A DNA stretch of 64,000 bases from an uncultured Alistipes sp. GTDB taxonomy: Bacteria > Bacteroidota > Bacteroidia > Bacteroidales > Rikenellaceae. The stretch lies in assembly GCA_944320685.1 (NCBI GenBank), contig CALUIK010000001.1, forward strand, positions 372,001 through 436,000. Direction: 5' to 3'. The translations under genes and the position numbers were made by a program. The notes beneath the pieces are model-generated. The model was not told where the DNA came from, made no database searches, and was given only the letters and a program-made list of their open reading frames with translations. Below are positions 39,200 through 47,701 of the stretch, piece by piece (the first letter of the stretch is position 1; each line of letters begins with the position of its first letter).

Positions 39200-39760
39200 T
39201 TATTCTTTTTCAACTTGCATAAAGCTCAACTCCATAGGAGTCTTGCGGCCGAAAATCTTCACAGAGACCGTAAGTTTCTTGCGCTCGTTGTCGACTGCCT
39301 CAATAGTACCTTGGAAGCTTGAGAAAGGACCGTCCGTAACCTTGACGATCTCGCCGACAACGAAAGGAACCTCGTTCTCTTCGTCCTGCGCGCTGAGTTC
39401 ATCGACACGGCCGAGGATGCGGCTCACCTCCTGTGGACGCAGAGGCGTAGCTATCATCTTGCGGCTGTCCTCCTTGGTATCGCCGAGGAATCCCAGCACA
39501 TTGGGTGTATTGCGAATGATAATCGGTATCTGTCCTACAAAAGCTGCCTCTATCAACACGTAACCCGGGTAAGACACCCTCTCTTTCGAGATCTTCTTAC
39601 CGTTGCGAATGGTATATACCTTCTCCGAAGGGATGAGTATCTGCGAGATGTACTCCTCTAAATGGTTGTGGCGAACCTCGGACTCGATATACTCCTTGAC
39701 CTTCTGCTCCTTACCGCCTATTGTGCGGATGACATACCACTCTTTCTTAATTTCGCCCAT
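39200..39760 (-). CDS. nusG: Transcription termination/antitermination factor NusG
   Basis: A 186-residue factor. The NGN domain includes WYVIRTIGGKEQKVKEYI and VSYPGYVLIEA; the C-terminal KOW is VVGEIVKVTDGPFSSFQGTIEAVD. It binds RNA polymerase and modulates pausing, Rho and coupling to translation. Position between secE and rplK marks it as the housekeeping NusG, not a capsule-specific UpxY paralogue. The ATG at 39760 is used rather than an upstream TTG. Confidence 0.97.
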   Translation of the reverse strand: MGEIKKEWYVIRTIGGKEQKVKEYIESEVRHNHLEEYISQILIPSEKVYTIRNGKKISKERVSYPGYVLIEAAFVGQIPIIIRNTPNVLGFLGDTKEDSRKMIATPLRPQEVSRILGRVDELSAQDEENEVPFVVGEIVKVTDGPFSSFQGTIEAVDNERKKLTVSVKIFGRKTPMELSFMQVEKE

Positions 39761-39778
39761 CGTTCCTTGAAAAAACAA

Positions 39779-39976
39779 TTAACGACCAAAATTTCCCAAC
39801 GTGTCGTAGATTGCAGCCATGATGTTCTCGAATGAGATGTCCATGACCAAGACCACAAGCGCAAAAATGACCGAAGCCACCATGACTACGATCGTTGAAT
39901 TCTGCAACTGTGCGAATGACGGCCATGACACCTTATGAACGAGCTCGTTATAGGATTCTTTTACGTAATTGAACAT
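39779..39976 (-). CDS. secE: Preprotein translocase subunit SecE
   Basis: A 65-residue single-helix protein (YVKESYNELVHKVSWPSFAQLQNSTIVVMVASVIFALVVLVMD). The amphipathic VSWPSxxxLxxST segment followed by one membrane helix is diagnostic. It clamps SecY in the translocon. It lies 20 bases after tRNA-Trp and 18 before nusG. Confidence 0.96.
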   Translation of the reverse strand: MFNYVKESYNELVHKVSWPSFAQLQNSTIVVMVASVIFALVVLVMDISFENIMAAIYDTLGNFGR

Positions 39977-39996
39977 GACGTTATTCCTTTAATTTG

Positions 39997-40067
39997 CAGG
40001 AGCAGAGAGATTCGAACTCCCATCAACGGTTTTGGAGACCGCTATTCTACCCTTGAACTATGCTCCT
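39997..40067 (-). tRNA. tRNA-Trp (anticodon CCA)
   Basis: Minus strand 71-base cloverleaf: acceptor AGGAGCA/TGCTCCT, anticodon stem GCGGT/ACCGT with loop CTCCAAA, T-arm GGAGTTCGAATCTCTC. It sits between tuf and secE as in many bacteria. Confidence 0.95.
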
Positions 40068-40071
40068 AATA

Positions 40072-40096
40072 AGAGGCGGCCCGAGAGGCCGCCTCT
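40072..40096 (-). terminator. Hairpin between tuf and tRNA-Trp
   Basis: A ten-base stem, AGAGGCGGCC at 40072-40081 and GGCCGCCTCT at 40087-40096, with a five-base loop and weak T-rich flank. It may be a partial terminator or a processing site. Confidence 0.6.
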
Positions 40097-40110
40097 CCTC
40101 TATTCGATTA

Positions 40111-41295
<1,185 letters not shown>

Positions 41296-41420
41296 AGTAT
41301 TAGTAAGTATTTAAGTTAAAAATTACTCTTTCATTTGCCGGCAAGGTCATCCTTTTTGCAGACAAACGGGTAACACGCTCCCGCAACCCCTTGCGTAGAG
41401 AAACGTGCTACCGTCTCTTG

Positions 41421-41493
41421 AGCGGAAGACGAGGCTCAAACTCGCGACCCTTAGCTTGGAAGGCTAATGCTCTATCAACTGAGCTACTTCCGC
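41421..41493 (-). tRNA. tRNA-Gly (anticodon UCC)
   Basis: Minus strand 73-base cloverleaf: acceptor GCGGAAG/CTTCCGC, D-arm GCTCAGTTGATAGAGC, anticodon loop CTTCCAA, T-arm with GTTTGAGCC in place of the usual GTTCGAGCC (C56 position appears as T). Confidence 0.93.
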
Positions 41494-41564
41494 AAAAACA
41501 AACCGAATCAGAGCATGCATATTTCATTTGTCAATGACATTGCAACCCCGATCGGTCCAGTCAG

Positions 41565-41647
41565 TGGGAAGAGATGGATTCGAACCACCGAAGGCATACG
41601 CCAGCAGATTTACAGTCTGCCCCATTTGGCCACTCTGGTATCTTCCC
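41565..41647 (-). tRNA. tRNA-Tyr (anticodon GUA)
   Basis: Minus strand 83-base class II tRNA: acceptor GGGAAGA/TCTTCCC, anticodon loop CTGTAAA, long variable arm (TGGCGTATGCCTTC), T-arm GGTTCGAATCC. Confidence 0.95.
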
Positions 41648-41686
41648 ATTATTTCGCAGTCAAAATGTCTTTCGGCACGCCGCCAG

Positions 41687-41760
41687 AGCCGATGGAGGGA
41701 TTCGAACCCCCGACCAGCTGATTACAAATCAGCTGCTCTGGCCAACTGAGCTACATCGGC
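41687..41760 (-). tRNA. tRNA-Thr (anticodon UGU)
   Basis: Minus strand 74-base cloverleaf: acceptor GCCGATG/CATCGGC, D-arm GCTCAGTTGGCCAGAGC, anticodon loop TTTGTAA, T-arm GGGGGTTCGAATCCCTC. It is first in the tRNA-tuf transcript. Confidence 0.95.
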
Positions 41761-41780
41761 ATTTCAACCGCTTCGGGATG

Positions 41781-41811
41781 CAAAGATAGGGAGAATTTTT
41801 CAATTTGCAAA
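41781..41811 (-). promoter_or_regulatory. Promoter of the tRNA-tuf transcript
   Basis: Minus strand: TTTG at 41811-41808, a 19-base spacer and TATCTTTG at 41788-41781. From 41812 to 42070 no gene is visible; an ORF on the plus strand there is the shadow of the next gene. Confidence 0.83.
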
Positions 41812-42070
41812 TTTGCCGTCCTTTTTTTGACCACGTCGGCAAACTTTTCTCACCATATGCTCCGCATTGCTCATTCAAAGAACCGTCCGACTTTCACGCG
41901 CCCGCATACGGGACGGGAAAATCGACTGCAAATATAAGCACTTTCCACAAATTAAAAAACAAAGAGGCGGTTTTTTTATATTTATAACAGGAAAAAACCG
42001 TCTCTTCGACTATACCTTATTATATAAAGGCTCGCGGCCGCACCTGCCATGCCTGCGCCCCAAACTCCTA

Positions 42071-42574
42071 TCAGAATCGCAGGCCGACCTTTATACCGCC
42101 TTCCGACGACTCGAAATTGACCGCCACATATACGCCGAAAACCAAACGCCGATACACGCAGCCGATGCCTCCGCCCACCATCGGGCGTGCATAGAAACGG
42201 TTGCGGGCATCGCGGGGGCCGGGCCACTCCATCATGCCCTGCACGCCTCCCTGAAGGTTAAGGTAGGGGCAGAACCGTTTGTCAGGCGTAAGGTAGAGTT
42301 TCACATCCGCAAAGCCCGCCAGCCCCGCGGCATTCATCTTGCGCTGCACCTCCTCCGAGGTGATGCTCTGACCGTGATATGTGGCACGCACGCCGCCGCC
42401 GACGAAGAACGTCGGCGAGAAACGCCGGCCGTGCACCGTTTCGACCATTGCGAAAGAGTTGTCACGATAGACAAGACCGCCTATGCTCAACTCGCCCTCA
42501 TAATCCTCCCGACCCTGAGCCTGTGCCGCCGTGACAAACATGACGGTCGCAAACAATAACAGAATCCTCCGCAT
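42071..42574 (-). CDS. Small outer-membrane beta-barrel protein
   Basis: A 167-residue exported protein with signal peptide MRRILLLFATVMFVTAAQAQ. The mature part alternates hydrophobic and polar residues in strands with glycine turns (FVGGGVRATYHG, FADVKLYLTPDKRF, YLNLQGGVQG, ARPMVGGGIGCVYRRLVFGVYVAVNFESSEGGIKVGLRF) and ends in an aromatic residue (F), the usual beta-barrel signal. Function is unknown; it resembles small porin-like/OmpX-sized proteins. Its own promoter lies 64 bases upstream. Confidence 0.8.
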   Translation of the reverse strand: MRRILLLFATVMFVTAAQAQGREDYEGELSIGGLVYRDNSFAMVETVHGRRFSPTFFVGGGVRATYHGQSITSEEVQRKMNAAGLAGFADVKLYLTPDKRFCPYLNLQGGVQGMMEWPGPRDARNRFYARPMVGGGIGCVYRRLVFGVYVAVNFESSEGGIKVGLRF

Positions 42575-42637
42575 AATCTACGAATTTTGTCGATATACCA
42601 CTCTCGGCAACCGTAAACCGGCAGCCGCAACACAAAA

Positions 42638-42669
42638 CAAATATAGTGAAAGTCGAGAACAGAGACAAA
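42638..42669 (-). promoter_or_regulatory. Promoter of the small barrel gene
   Basis: Minus strand: TTTG at 42669-42666, a 20-base spacer and TATATTTG at 42645-42638. Confidence 0.8.
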
Positions 42670-42857
42670 TCGAAAACACGGTTTTCAGATTCGGCTTTGT
42701 CGGGACGCACCTCATATTATCCAAATATAGGGATAAAAATCCGAAATACGGCAAACAGGGGAAGATAATTGGGCAACGACAGGAACGGGGACGTTGCGGC
42801 CGCACTGCGGGCACGCAGCAGAAACGGCACGGCATACGCACGTCGCGCCCAAGCGTA

Positions 42858-44177
42858 CTATTCCGAGAACACACCTACCGACATCGCCCCAAGCGCAACC
42901 AGCGCAACCATCACGCCGAAGACGACCATGAGATAGACGCCGTACATCACGAGCGACCTGAATGCCGTGCGCACCCATCCGTAACCGTATAGGCGGTGGA
43001 AGGCGGCTATCATATACAATTGGAACAATGCAGCAGGTATCAGCACGACATGCCAACCCTGCACACCGCACCATACGCCCATCACGATGGCCAGCGTTAT
43101 CAGCAGCAGCAACACCGAGTGTACATGCAACGCCATAACGAAGTGGGCCATGTAGCGCAGGCGGCGGAACGACAATTGCAGCAGCAACGCGAAAAAAGGG
43201 ATCAACAACAGCACTACAAGCGGCAGCCACTTCGACATCCACCCCATCATCCCCGAATAGATCATCTCGTTGCGCAGGCGTTCCGACTCGTGCGCATGTA
43301 GAGCCTCGGGCGGGCAGTCGGCATCACTGCGGCTCCAGTAGACCGAGTCTCCGGGCAGACACACCAGCAACTCCCTGTCTATGAGCAGCGACGGTACCTC
43401 CGCCAGAAGAGTATCACTCCCCGCCCCCTCGTCGTATATCGTAACCAGAGAGTCGAGCCCCTCGAATGTCTCGCGCGCCGAAGCGACCCACACCCTCTCG
43501 CGTTCGTCCAAGCCTATCTCGCGCGCCACCTCAGGCAGCAGTTTCTGCACCGTCGAGTCGCGCAAGTCGGCCAGCGTCGCCACCGGCGTCACGCCGGCCT
43601 CGTCCATCTTGCCGTATAGCGATCCGGCATCGGGCACGCAGAAGAACACGAAGGTGAAGAATAGCACAGAGAGGAACATGAAGAGGCGCAGCGGATGGAC
43701 ATAGGAGTTTATCTTGCCGGCGTTGAACTCCTGCGTCAGGAATCCCGGGCGGCGCACCAGAAGCCACAGCGTCTGCCACACCTTGCTGTCGAACTGGTAT
43801 ACGTTCTCGAAATACTGCTTCACATATTTCCAGAAAGGCTGTTCGATGTCGAGGGCATATTGGCCGCAGCGATGGCAGTACATACCCACAAGCCTCTCGC
43901 CGCAATTCTTGCAGTGCGTATACGCGGGCACGCTCTTGCGGCGTATGCGACGCACCCGTTCGTACTCCAGCCGCCGGCCCAGCTCCTGACGGCGCCGGCG
44001 GGCATTGCGCCGCACAGCAGCCCGCATACGGCTGAAGGCCCCGCCGCAAGCGGCACGGTCTCGGTCCGGCGCCGCAGGCTCCGCGGCCTCGGGTCTACCT
44101 GCGGCAGCGTCCATCGCCGCCGTTTCCTCCACGACAGTCCCGGTGCTCCCCTCCTCGTTATTGTCGATATTTTGCAC
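42858..44177 (-). CDS. DUF3667 zinc-ribbon membrane protein
   Basis: A 439-residue protein. After a charged N-terminus (residues 1-85, Arg/Ala/Glu-rich) comes the zinc ribbon CKNCGERLVGMYCHRCGQ and the DUF3667 core (YVKQYFENVYQFDSKVWQTLWLLVRRPGFLTQEF). Five membrane helices follow, one before and four after a periplasmic region of about 140 residues. The start is a GTG at 44177; an ATG at 44114 would give a shorter protein. DUF3667 proteins are common in Bacteroidota and uncharacterised. It lies downstream of the L31 terminator and has no clear promoter. Confidence 0.8.
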   Translation of the reverse strand: MQNIDNNEEGSTGTVVEETAAMDAAAGRPEAAEPAAPDRDRAACGGAFSRMRAAVRRNARRRRQELGRRLEYERVRRIRRKSVPAYTHCKNCGERLVGMYCHRCGQYALDIEQPFWKYVKQYFENVYQFDSKVWQTLWLLVRRPGFLTQEFNAGKINSYVHPLRLFMFLSVLFFTFVFFCVPDAGSLYGKMDEAGVTPVATLADLRDSTVQKLLPEVAREIGLDERERVWVASARETFEGLDSLVTIYDEGAGSDTLLAEVPSLLIDRELLVCLPGDSVYWSRSDADCPPEALHAHESERLRNEMIYSGMMGWMSKWLPLVVLLLIPFFALLLQLSFRRLRYMAHFVMALHVHSVLLLLITLAIVMGVWCGVQGWHVVLIPAALFQLYMIAAFHRLYGYGWVRTAFRSLVMYGVYLMVVFGVMVALVALGAMSVGVFSE

Positions 44178-44217
44178 TCGATACCTTTTACAATATGCGG
44201 CACGCAGGCCGCACCGG

Positions 44218-44251
44218 CAAAAAAAGCCGCCCGCCGTAAATGCGGCGGGCG
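44218..44251 (-). terminator. L31 gene terminator
   Basis: Minus strand: perfect nine-base G/C stem (44251-44243 with 44236-44228) followed by seven T. Confidence 0.88.
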
Positions 44252-44304
44252 AATCTCCTGCAACGGGGCGTTGCGCTGTTTCTCACGCGAAGGCGCCGCC
44301 TCCG

Positions 44305-44568
44305 TTACTTGTTCTTCTTATCGTAACGTTTTGCGTAACGGCTCATAAACTTATCCACACGGCCTGCGGTATCCACCAACTTCATCTTACCCGTATAGAA
44401 AGGGTGCGACGTGTTAGAGATTTCCATCTTATACACAGGATAGGTTTCGCCGTTCACTTCGATGGTCTCCTTTGTCGAAACGGCGGACCGACACAAAAAC
44501 ACGTGGTCGTTCGACATGTCCTTGAACGCCACCAAACGATAATTCTCCGGATGAATTCCCTTTTTCAT
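44305..44568 (-). CDS. rpmE2: 50S ribosomal protein L31, type B
   Basis: An 87-residue type B L31 (MKKGIHPENYRLVAFKDMSN... SHPFYTGKMKLVDTAGRVDKFMSRYAK). The zinc-binding CxxC pair of type A L31 is absent, which defines the zinc-free form. It is a monocistronic unit with its own promoter and terminator. Confidence 0.96.
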   Translation of the reverse strand: MKKGIHPENYRLVAFKDMSNDHVFLCRSAVSTKETIEVNGETYPVYKMEISNTSHPFYTGKMKLVDTAGRVDKFMSRYAKRYDKKNK

Positions 44569-44605
44569 TTCGTTTTTGTTTTTGATTGTTATTGCTTAAG
44601 CGGGA

Positions 44606-44636
44606 CAAAGGTACGAATTTATTTTCAACAACCAAC
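44606..44636 (-). promoter_or_regulatory. Promoter of the L31 gene
   Basis: Minus strand: TTG at 44636-44634, a 20-base spacer and TACCTTTG at 44613-44606. Confidence 0.8.
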
Positions 44637-44771
44637 TCCGCCGCGCAAAAAATTGTCACACCGGCATGTTTCAGGGCGTTTCCTCCCTCTTTTCGGGGGT
44701 GTTCCGAATGTTACGCGGCACATGCCTCTCGATTTTCCGTACCGAAAATTTCTTTTTCCGATTTTTTGTTC

Positions 44772-44779
44772 TATCTTTG
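44772..44779 (+). promoter_or_regulatory. Putative -7 element of tRNA(CAU)
   Basis: TATCTTTG, 36 bases before the tRNA; the -33 region is T-rich but has no TTTG at standard spacing. Confidence 0.55.
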
Positions 44780-44815
44780 CAGTCGCAAATCGGTCGCCGC
44801 GCGCGTCCATTGTGC

Positions 44816-44889
44816 GGGCCCATAGCTCAGTTGGTCAGAGCAGCGGACTCATAATCCGAAGGTCGGGGGATCATGCCCCTCTGGGCCCA
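44816..44889 (+). tRNA. tRNA with CAU anticodon (elongator Met or Ile2)
   Basis: A 74-base cloverleaf: acceptor GGGCCCA/TGGGCCC, D-arm GCTCAGTTGGTCAGAGC, anticodon stem CGGA/TCCG with loop CTCATAA, T-arm GGGGG-ATCATGC-CCCTC. The T-loop is unusual: A and T stand where T54 and A58 are expected. First acceptor base pairs are normal, so it is not the initiator. Met versus lysidine-modified Ile2 cannot be decided by eye. Confidence 0.9.
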
Positions 44890-44890
44890 C

Positions 44891-44927
44891 AAAATAAGGT
44901 CATCGTTTGTCGATGACCTTATTTTTT
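44891..44927 (+). terminator. Terminator after tRNA(CAU)
   Basis: A 15-base stem (44891-44905 with 44911-44925), five-base loop and T-run. Confidence 0.88.
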
Positions 44928-44990
44928 CCGTCCTTCCATTCGCCACGCCATCGCCGGCCCCATCGGGCCGCTGACAGACGGGCCGCAGGC

Positions 44991-45710
44991 CTAATCCTTA
45001 AGCAGGTAATCAACCGAAGTCACCACGCGCACAGTCTTGATGTAAGGCGTATTGGCGTCGCGGTCCGAAATCGAGAACTGCCCTTGGTTGGCACGCTTGA
45101 TCTTGCCCAGACGGCTCTCCGAGTCACGGGCGAACTTCTCTGCCGCAATACGGGCGTTGCGCGTGGCCTCCTCGATCATGACGGGCTTGATCTCATTGAG
45201 CGACTGCGACGTATAAAGGAACTGCGTACGGTAGCGGTAGTCGTCGCCGCTGCCGACAGCGATGCCTTGGCGCAGCAGGTCTCCCTGACGCGACATGAGA
45301 TCCACCACAAGATCCACCTTGTCGGTAGAGACCGTAAGCACCGAGGTGACGTTGAAGCGGTACTTCACCCCCTGCGACACATAGCGTTCGGCATCCATAT
45401 CTACCACCTCGGCGGGCGATACGGTTATCTCATCCTCGGCAATGCCGTTTGAGACGAGGAACGACACGATCTTGGAGTTGTTGTTCTCGATGGTGTTATA
45501 GAGCGAGGCCACATCGTTGCCCGCCAACTTGTATACCAAGGGCCATATGACCCTGTCGGCCTTCACCTCCTTCTCCGAGAGGCCTTTCACGGATACCACG
45601 CGGTCACTGTCCTTGAAATGGACCACCCCGCGGTAGAGCAGCCAGCCTGCGATGACGATACCCGCCGCCAATATGGCCGCCGCGGCTACCGATTTTCCTG
45701 ATTTTTCCAT
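44991..45710 (-). CDS. SIMPL-domain (DUF541) membrane-anchored protein
   Basis: A 239-residue protein. An N-terminal anchor (residues 8-29, VAAAAILAAGIVIAGWLLYRGVV) is followed by a SIMPL domain: VVSVKGLSEKEVKADRVIWPLVY, then repeated KIVSFLVSNGIAEDEI and ending ISDRDANTPYIKTVRVVTSVDYLL. Proteins of this kind include the oxidative-stress protein YggE and vertebrate SIMPL, and form oligomeric periplasmic assemblies; function is unclear. It is monocistronic by layout. Confidence 0.88.
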   Translation of the reverse strand: MEKSGKSVAAAAILAAGIVIAGWLLYRGVVHFKDSDRVVSVKGLSEKEVKADRVIWPLVYKLAGNDVASLYNTIENNNSKIVSFLVSNGIAEDEITVSPAEVVDMDAERYVSQGVKYRFNVTSVLTVSTDKVDLVVDLMSRQGDLLRQGIAVGSGDDYRYRTQFLYTSQSLNEIKPVMIEEATRNARIAAEKFARDSESRLGKIKRANQGQFSISDRDANTPYIKTVRVVTSVDYLLKD

Positions 45711-45867
45711 AATCGAGCGTATTTTGAATTAGGTTCTCCCTTCATCGGGCCAGCCGTCCGTACCGGACGACGTCCATTTCCGCTGCTCCCCGATCGCATA
45801 TTTACCGCGGCATTGCGGTCTCACGCAAACTGCCGCGCACCGCTGCAAGGCCCATGCGCCACCTCGG

Positions 45868-46299
45868 CTAATCGGCCACGCGCGAGAGGGTCAAGCGGTA
45901 TGTGGTCGAGGTGTTTTCGTCGATATACTCCAGCGACATAGCACCTTCGGTGATACCCACGATTCGGGCTAAAAGTATGGAGTACTGATCCTCGTCGTGT
46001 ATGCCAGTCATACTGAGGTAATGCATCTTTTCATCGAAATCGAACGCAACGGTCCAATACGTAGATGTGAAGTATCCGCGCCAATTGTTATCGAGCTGCA
46101 TTGTCATGTCGGCTTTGAGGACGAATTCGTCTCCGTCGACGAAATACTTTTTGTCGGGCAGTTCGGGGAAGACGCTGTCAACATGCCACCGGCCCAGCAT
46201 CAGATCGACATAATTGTTATCCTGTTTTGTTTTACATGACGTGAGCGACATTACAGCCGCACAAGCCGCCAGAGAAAAAAACATCAAAAATCTTTTCAT
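45868..46299 (-). CDS. Lipoprotein of unknown function
   Basis: A 143-residue lipoprotein with signal KRFLMFFSLAACAAVMSLTSC (lipobox LTSC). The mature part is a small beta-rich domain with the segment MLGRWHVDSVFPELPDKKYFVDGDEFVLKADMTMQ, reminiscent of lipocalin-like Bacteroidota lipoproteins. The ATG at 46299 is used instead of a TTG two codons earlier. It has its own promoter, and a 20-base palindrome sits directly upstream of the -33 element. Confidence 0.78.
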   Translation of the reverse strand: MKRFLMFFSLAACAAVMSLTSCKTKQDNNYVDLMLGRWHVDSVFPELPDKKYFVDGDEFVLKADMTMQLDNNWRGYFTSTYWTVAFDFDEKMHYLSMTGIHDEDQYSILLARIVGITEGAMSLEYIDENTSTTYRLTLSRVAD

Positions 46300-46323
46300 A
46301 TACAATAGAACCTGTTATCGGGG

Positions 46324-46354
46324 CAAAAATATACATTTTTATCATAACGTCAAA
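46324..46354 (-). promoter_or_regulatory. Promoter of the lipoprotein gene
   Basis: Minus strand: TTTTG ending at 46351, a 19-base spacer and TATTTTTG at 46331-46324. Confidence 0.78.
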
Positions 46355-46355
46355 A

Positions 46356-46375
46356 TGCCGCATACGTATGCGGCA
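46356..46375. promoter_or_regulatory. 20-base perfect palindrome next to a promoter
   Basis: TGCCGCATACGTATGCGGCA is its own reverse complement. It lies immediately upstream of the -33 element of the lipoprotein promoter and 95 bases after the sialidase stop. It may be an operator or the sialidase terminator (TTTT follows on the minus strand). Confidence 0.55.
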
Positions 46376-46470
46376 GCGGTCTCCACGCCATCATTATAAC
46401 GCCGCGATATGGACGATTATTGCCCTTAGTGGGACATGACCGGCACATGAGCATGCGGCCGCAGATGACA

Positions 46471-47610
46471 TCACAGACAGTCTCGCTCCACCCGTTCGAA
46501 AACGATCCTCTCATACGGAGACTTAGCGCCAGTTTCGTAAAGCACGCCTACACCGCCGCCGCGCAGCAGAGTCATGTCGGAATATGCCGCCGGGCCCTCT
46601 GTCAGCACCGTACAGGTGTTCCACGTACGTCCCGCATCGTCGCTGCGCCGCAACGTGAGCCGCTCGCGCCGCCGTGACGCCGGATTGCAGAAATATATCC
46701 TGCGGGCGGCTCCGCCGCGATACGAACGGGCCAGCAACACGCCTTGGCATACAGGTTCCACGAGCGCCGTATCGCGCCGCATCGGCGAGATGCTTGCGCC
46801 GCCGTCGGAACTAACGGCCGTATGACGCGCAAAACGGCCCTCGCCCTGCTGCCAGCGGGTGTTAACCACAATATCGCCGCCGCGCACCTCCGCCACTGTC
46901 GTCTCATTGCCGCCGTCGGCGACGGCCCCTATGTGCCATGTACGGCCGCCGTCGTCGGAATATATCAGATGGGCGTTGTATTTCGGGGCGCCCTCCACAG
47001 TCACCGCATGGTCGCACGGCACCACTATGCGGCCGCGGTACGGCCGCGACGACAGTTGTATCGCATGACACGGGCCTGTCGCATACCACGTCCATGACGG
47101 CAGTTTCACCTCGCTTGTTATCTCCCGCGGCACACTCCACGTCTTCCCGTCATCGTGCGATTCGCATACGAAAACACGGCGGGAATCAGCCGAACGCCCG
47201 TAAAGTATATCCGTTTCGCTATCATCGCCGCGGTTCCATGACATAACAAGCACGATACGTCCGTCGAGACGGTCCACCACGGGTACGGGGTTAGAACACG
47301 TATTGCCGCCGTCGTCCCATACGACCTCCATTTCGCCCCACGTACGGCCGTCGTCCGACGAACGCCGCACGACTATATCGATATCGCCGGCATCCGAGGC
47401 CCCGTACCGGCGCCCCTCGGCGAAGGCAAGGAGCGTTCCGTCCGCACAACGCGCCACGGCCGGAATACGGAACGTATCGTAGCCTTCCATGCCGCATTCG
47501 TACACGACAACACTGCAGCGACCATCCGATCCGCTACCGCCATCCGCCCCGATGTACGGAGAGGCAAGCCAAACATATGCCGCGAGCAGCGCCGGCACCA
47601 TCATTCCCAT
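46471..47610 (-). CDS. Exo-alpha-sialidase (GH33)
   Basis: A 379-residue secreted sialidase. The FRIP motif is YDTFRIPAV near residue 45. Four Asp-boxes are present: RSSDDGRTW, SHDDGKTW, YSDDGGRTW and RSDDAGRTW. The catalytic arginines fall in FRIP and in downstream segments such as NTRWQQGEGRFARHTAVSSDG, and the acidic nucleophile partner region is present (GDIDIVVRRSSDD). It cleaves terminal sialic acid from host glycans. The N-terminus is a hydrophobic export signal (VPALLAAYVWLAS). No other sialic-acid genes are adjacent. Confidence 0.9.
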   Translation of the reverse strand: MGMMVPALLAAYVWLASPYIGADGGSGSDGRCSVVVYECGMEGYDTFRIPAVARCADGTLLAFAEGRRYGASDAGDIDIVVRRSSDDGRTWGEMEVVWDDGGNTCSNPVPVVDRLDGRIVLVMSWNRGDDSETDILYGRSADSRRVFVCESHDDGKTWSVPREITSEVKLPSWTWYATGPCHAIQLSSRPYRGRIVVPCDHAVTVEGAPKYNAHLIYSDDGGRTWHIGAVADGGNETTVAEVRGGDIVVNTRWQQGEGRFARHTAVSSDGGASISPMRRDTALVEPVCQGVLLARSYRGGAARRIYFCNPASRRRERLTLRRSDDAGRTWNTCTVLTEGPAAYSDMTLLRGGGVGVLYETGAKSPYERIVFERVERDCL

Positions 47611-47701
47611 ATCCGAATTATATTTTTACCGTATGTAAAACGCGCGCCCGTCCGTAACGCCCCTCCGGCCCGCAGGACATGACAAGCGACATATCGATAT
47701 G

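Noticed and set aside
39200..39760. NusG as a capsule-locus UpxY antiterminator
   Set aside because: Its place between secE and rplK and its full-length NGN-KOW layout show it is the housekeeping NusG.
41867..42559. 230-codon plus-strand ORF
   Set aside because: Opposite the small barrel protein, which has a signal peptide, barrel strands and a consensus promoter; the plus-strand product has none.
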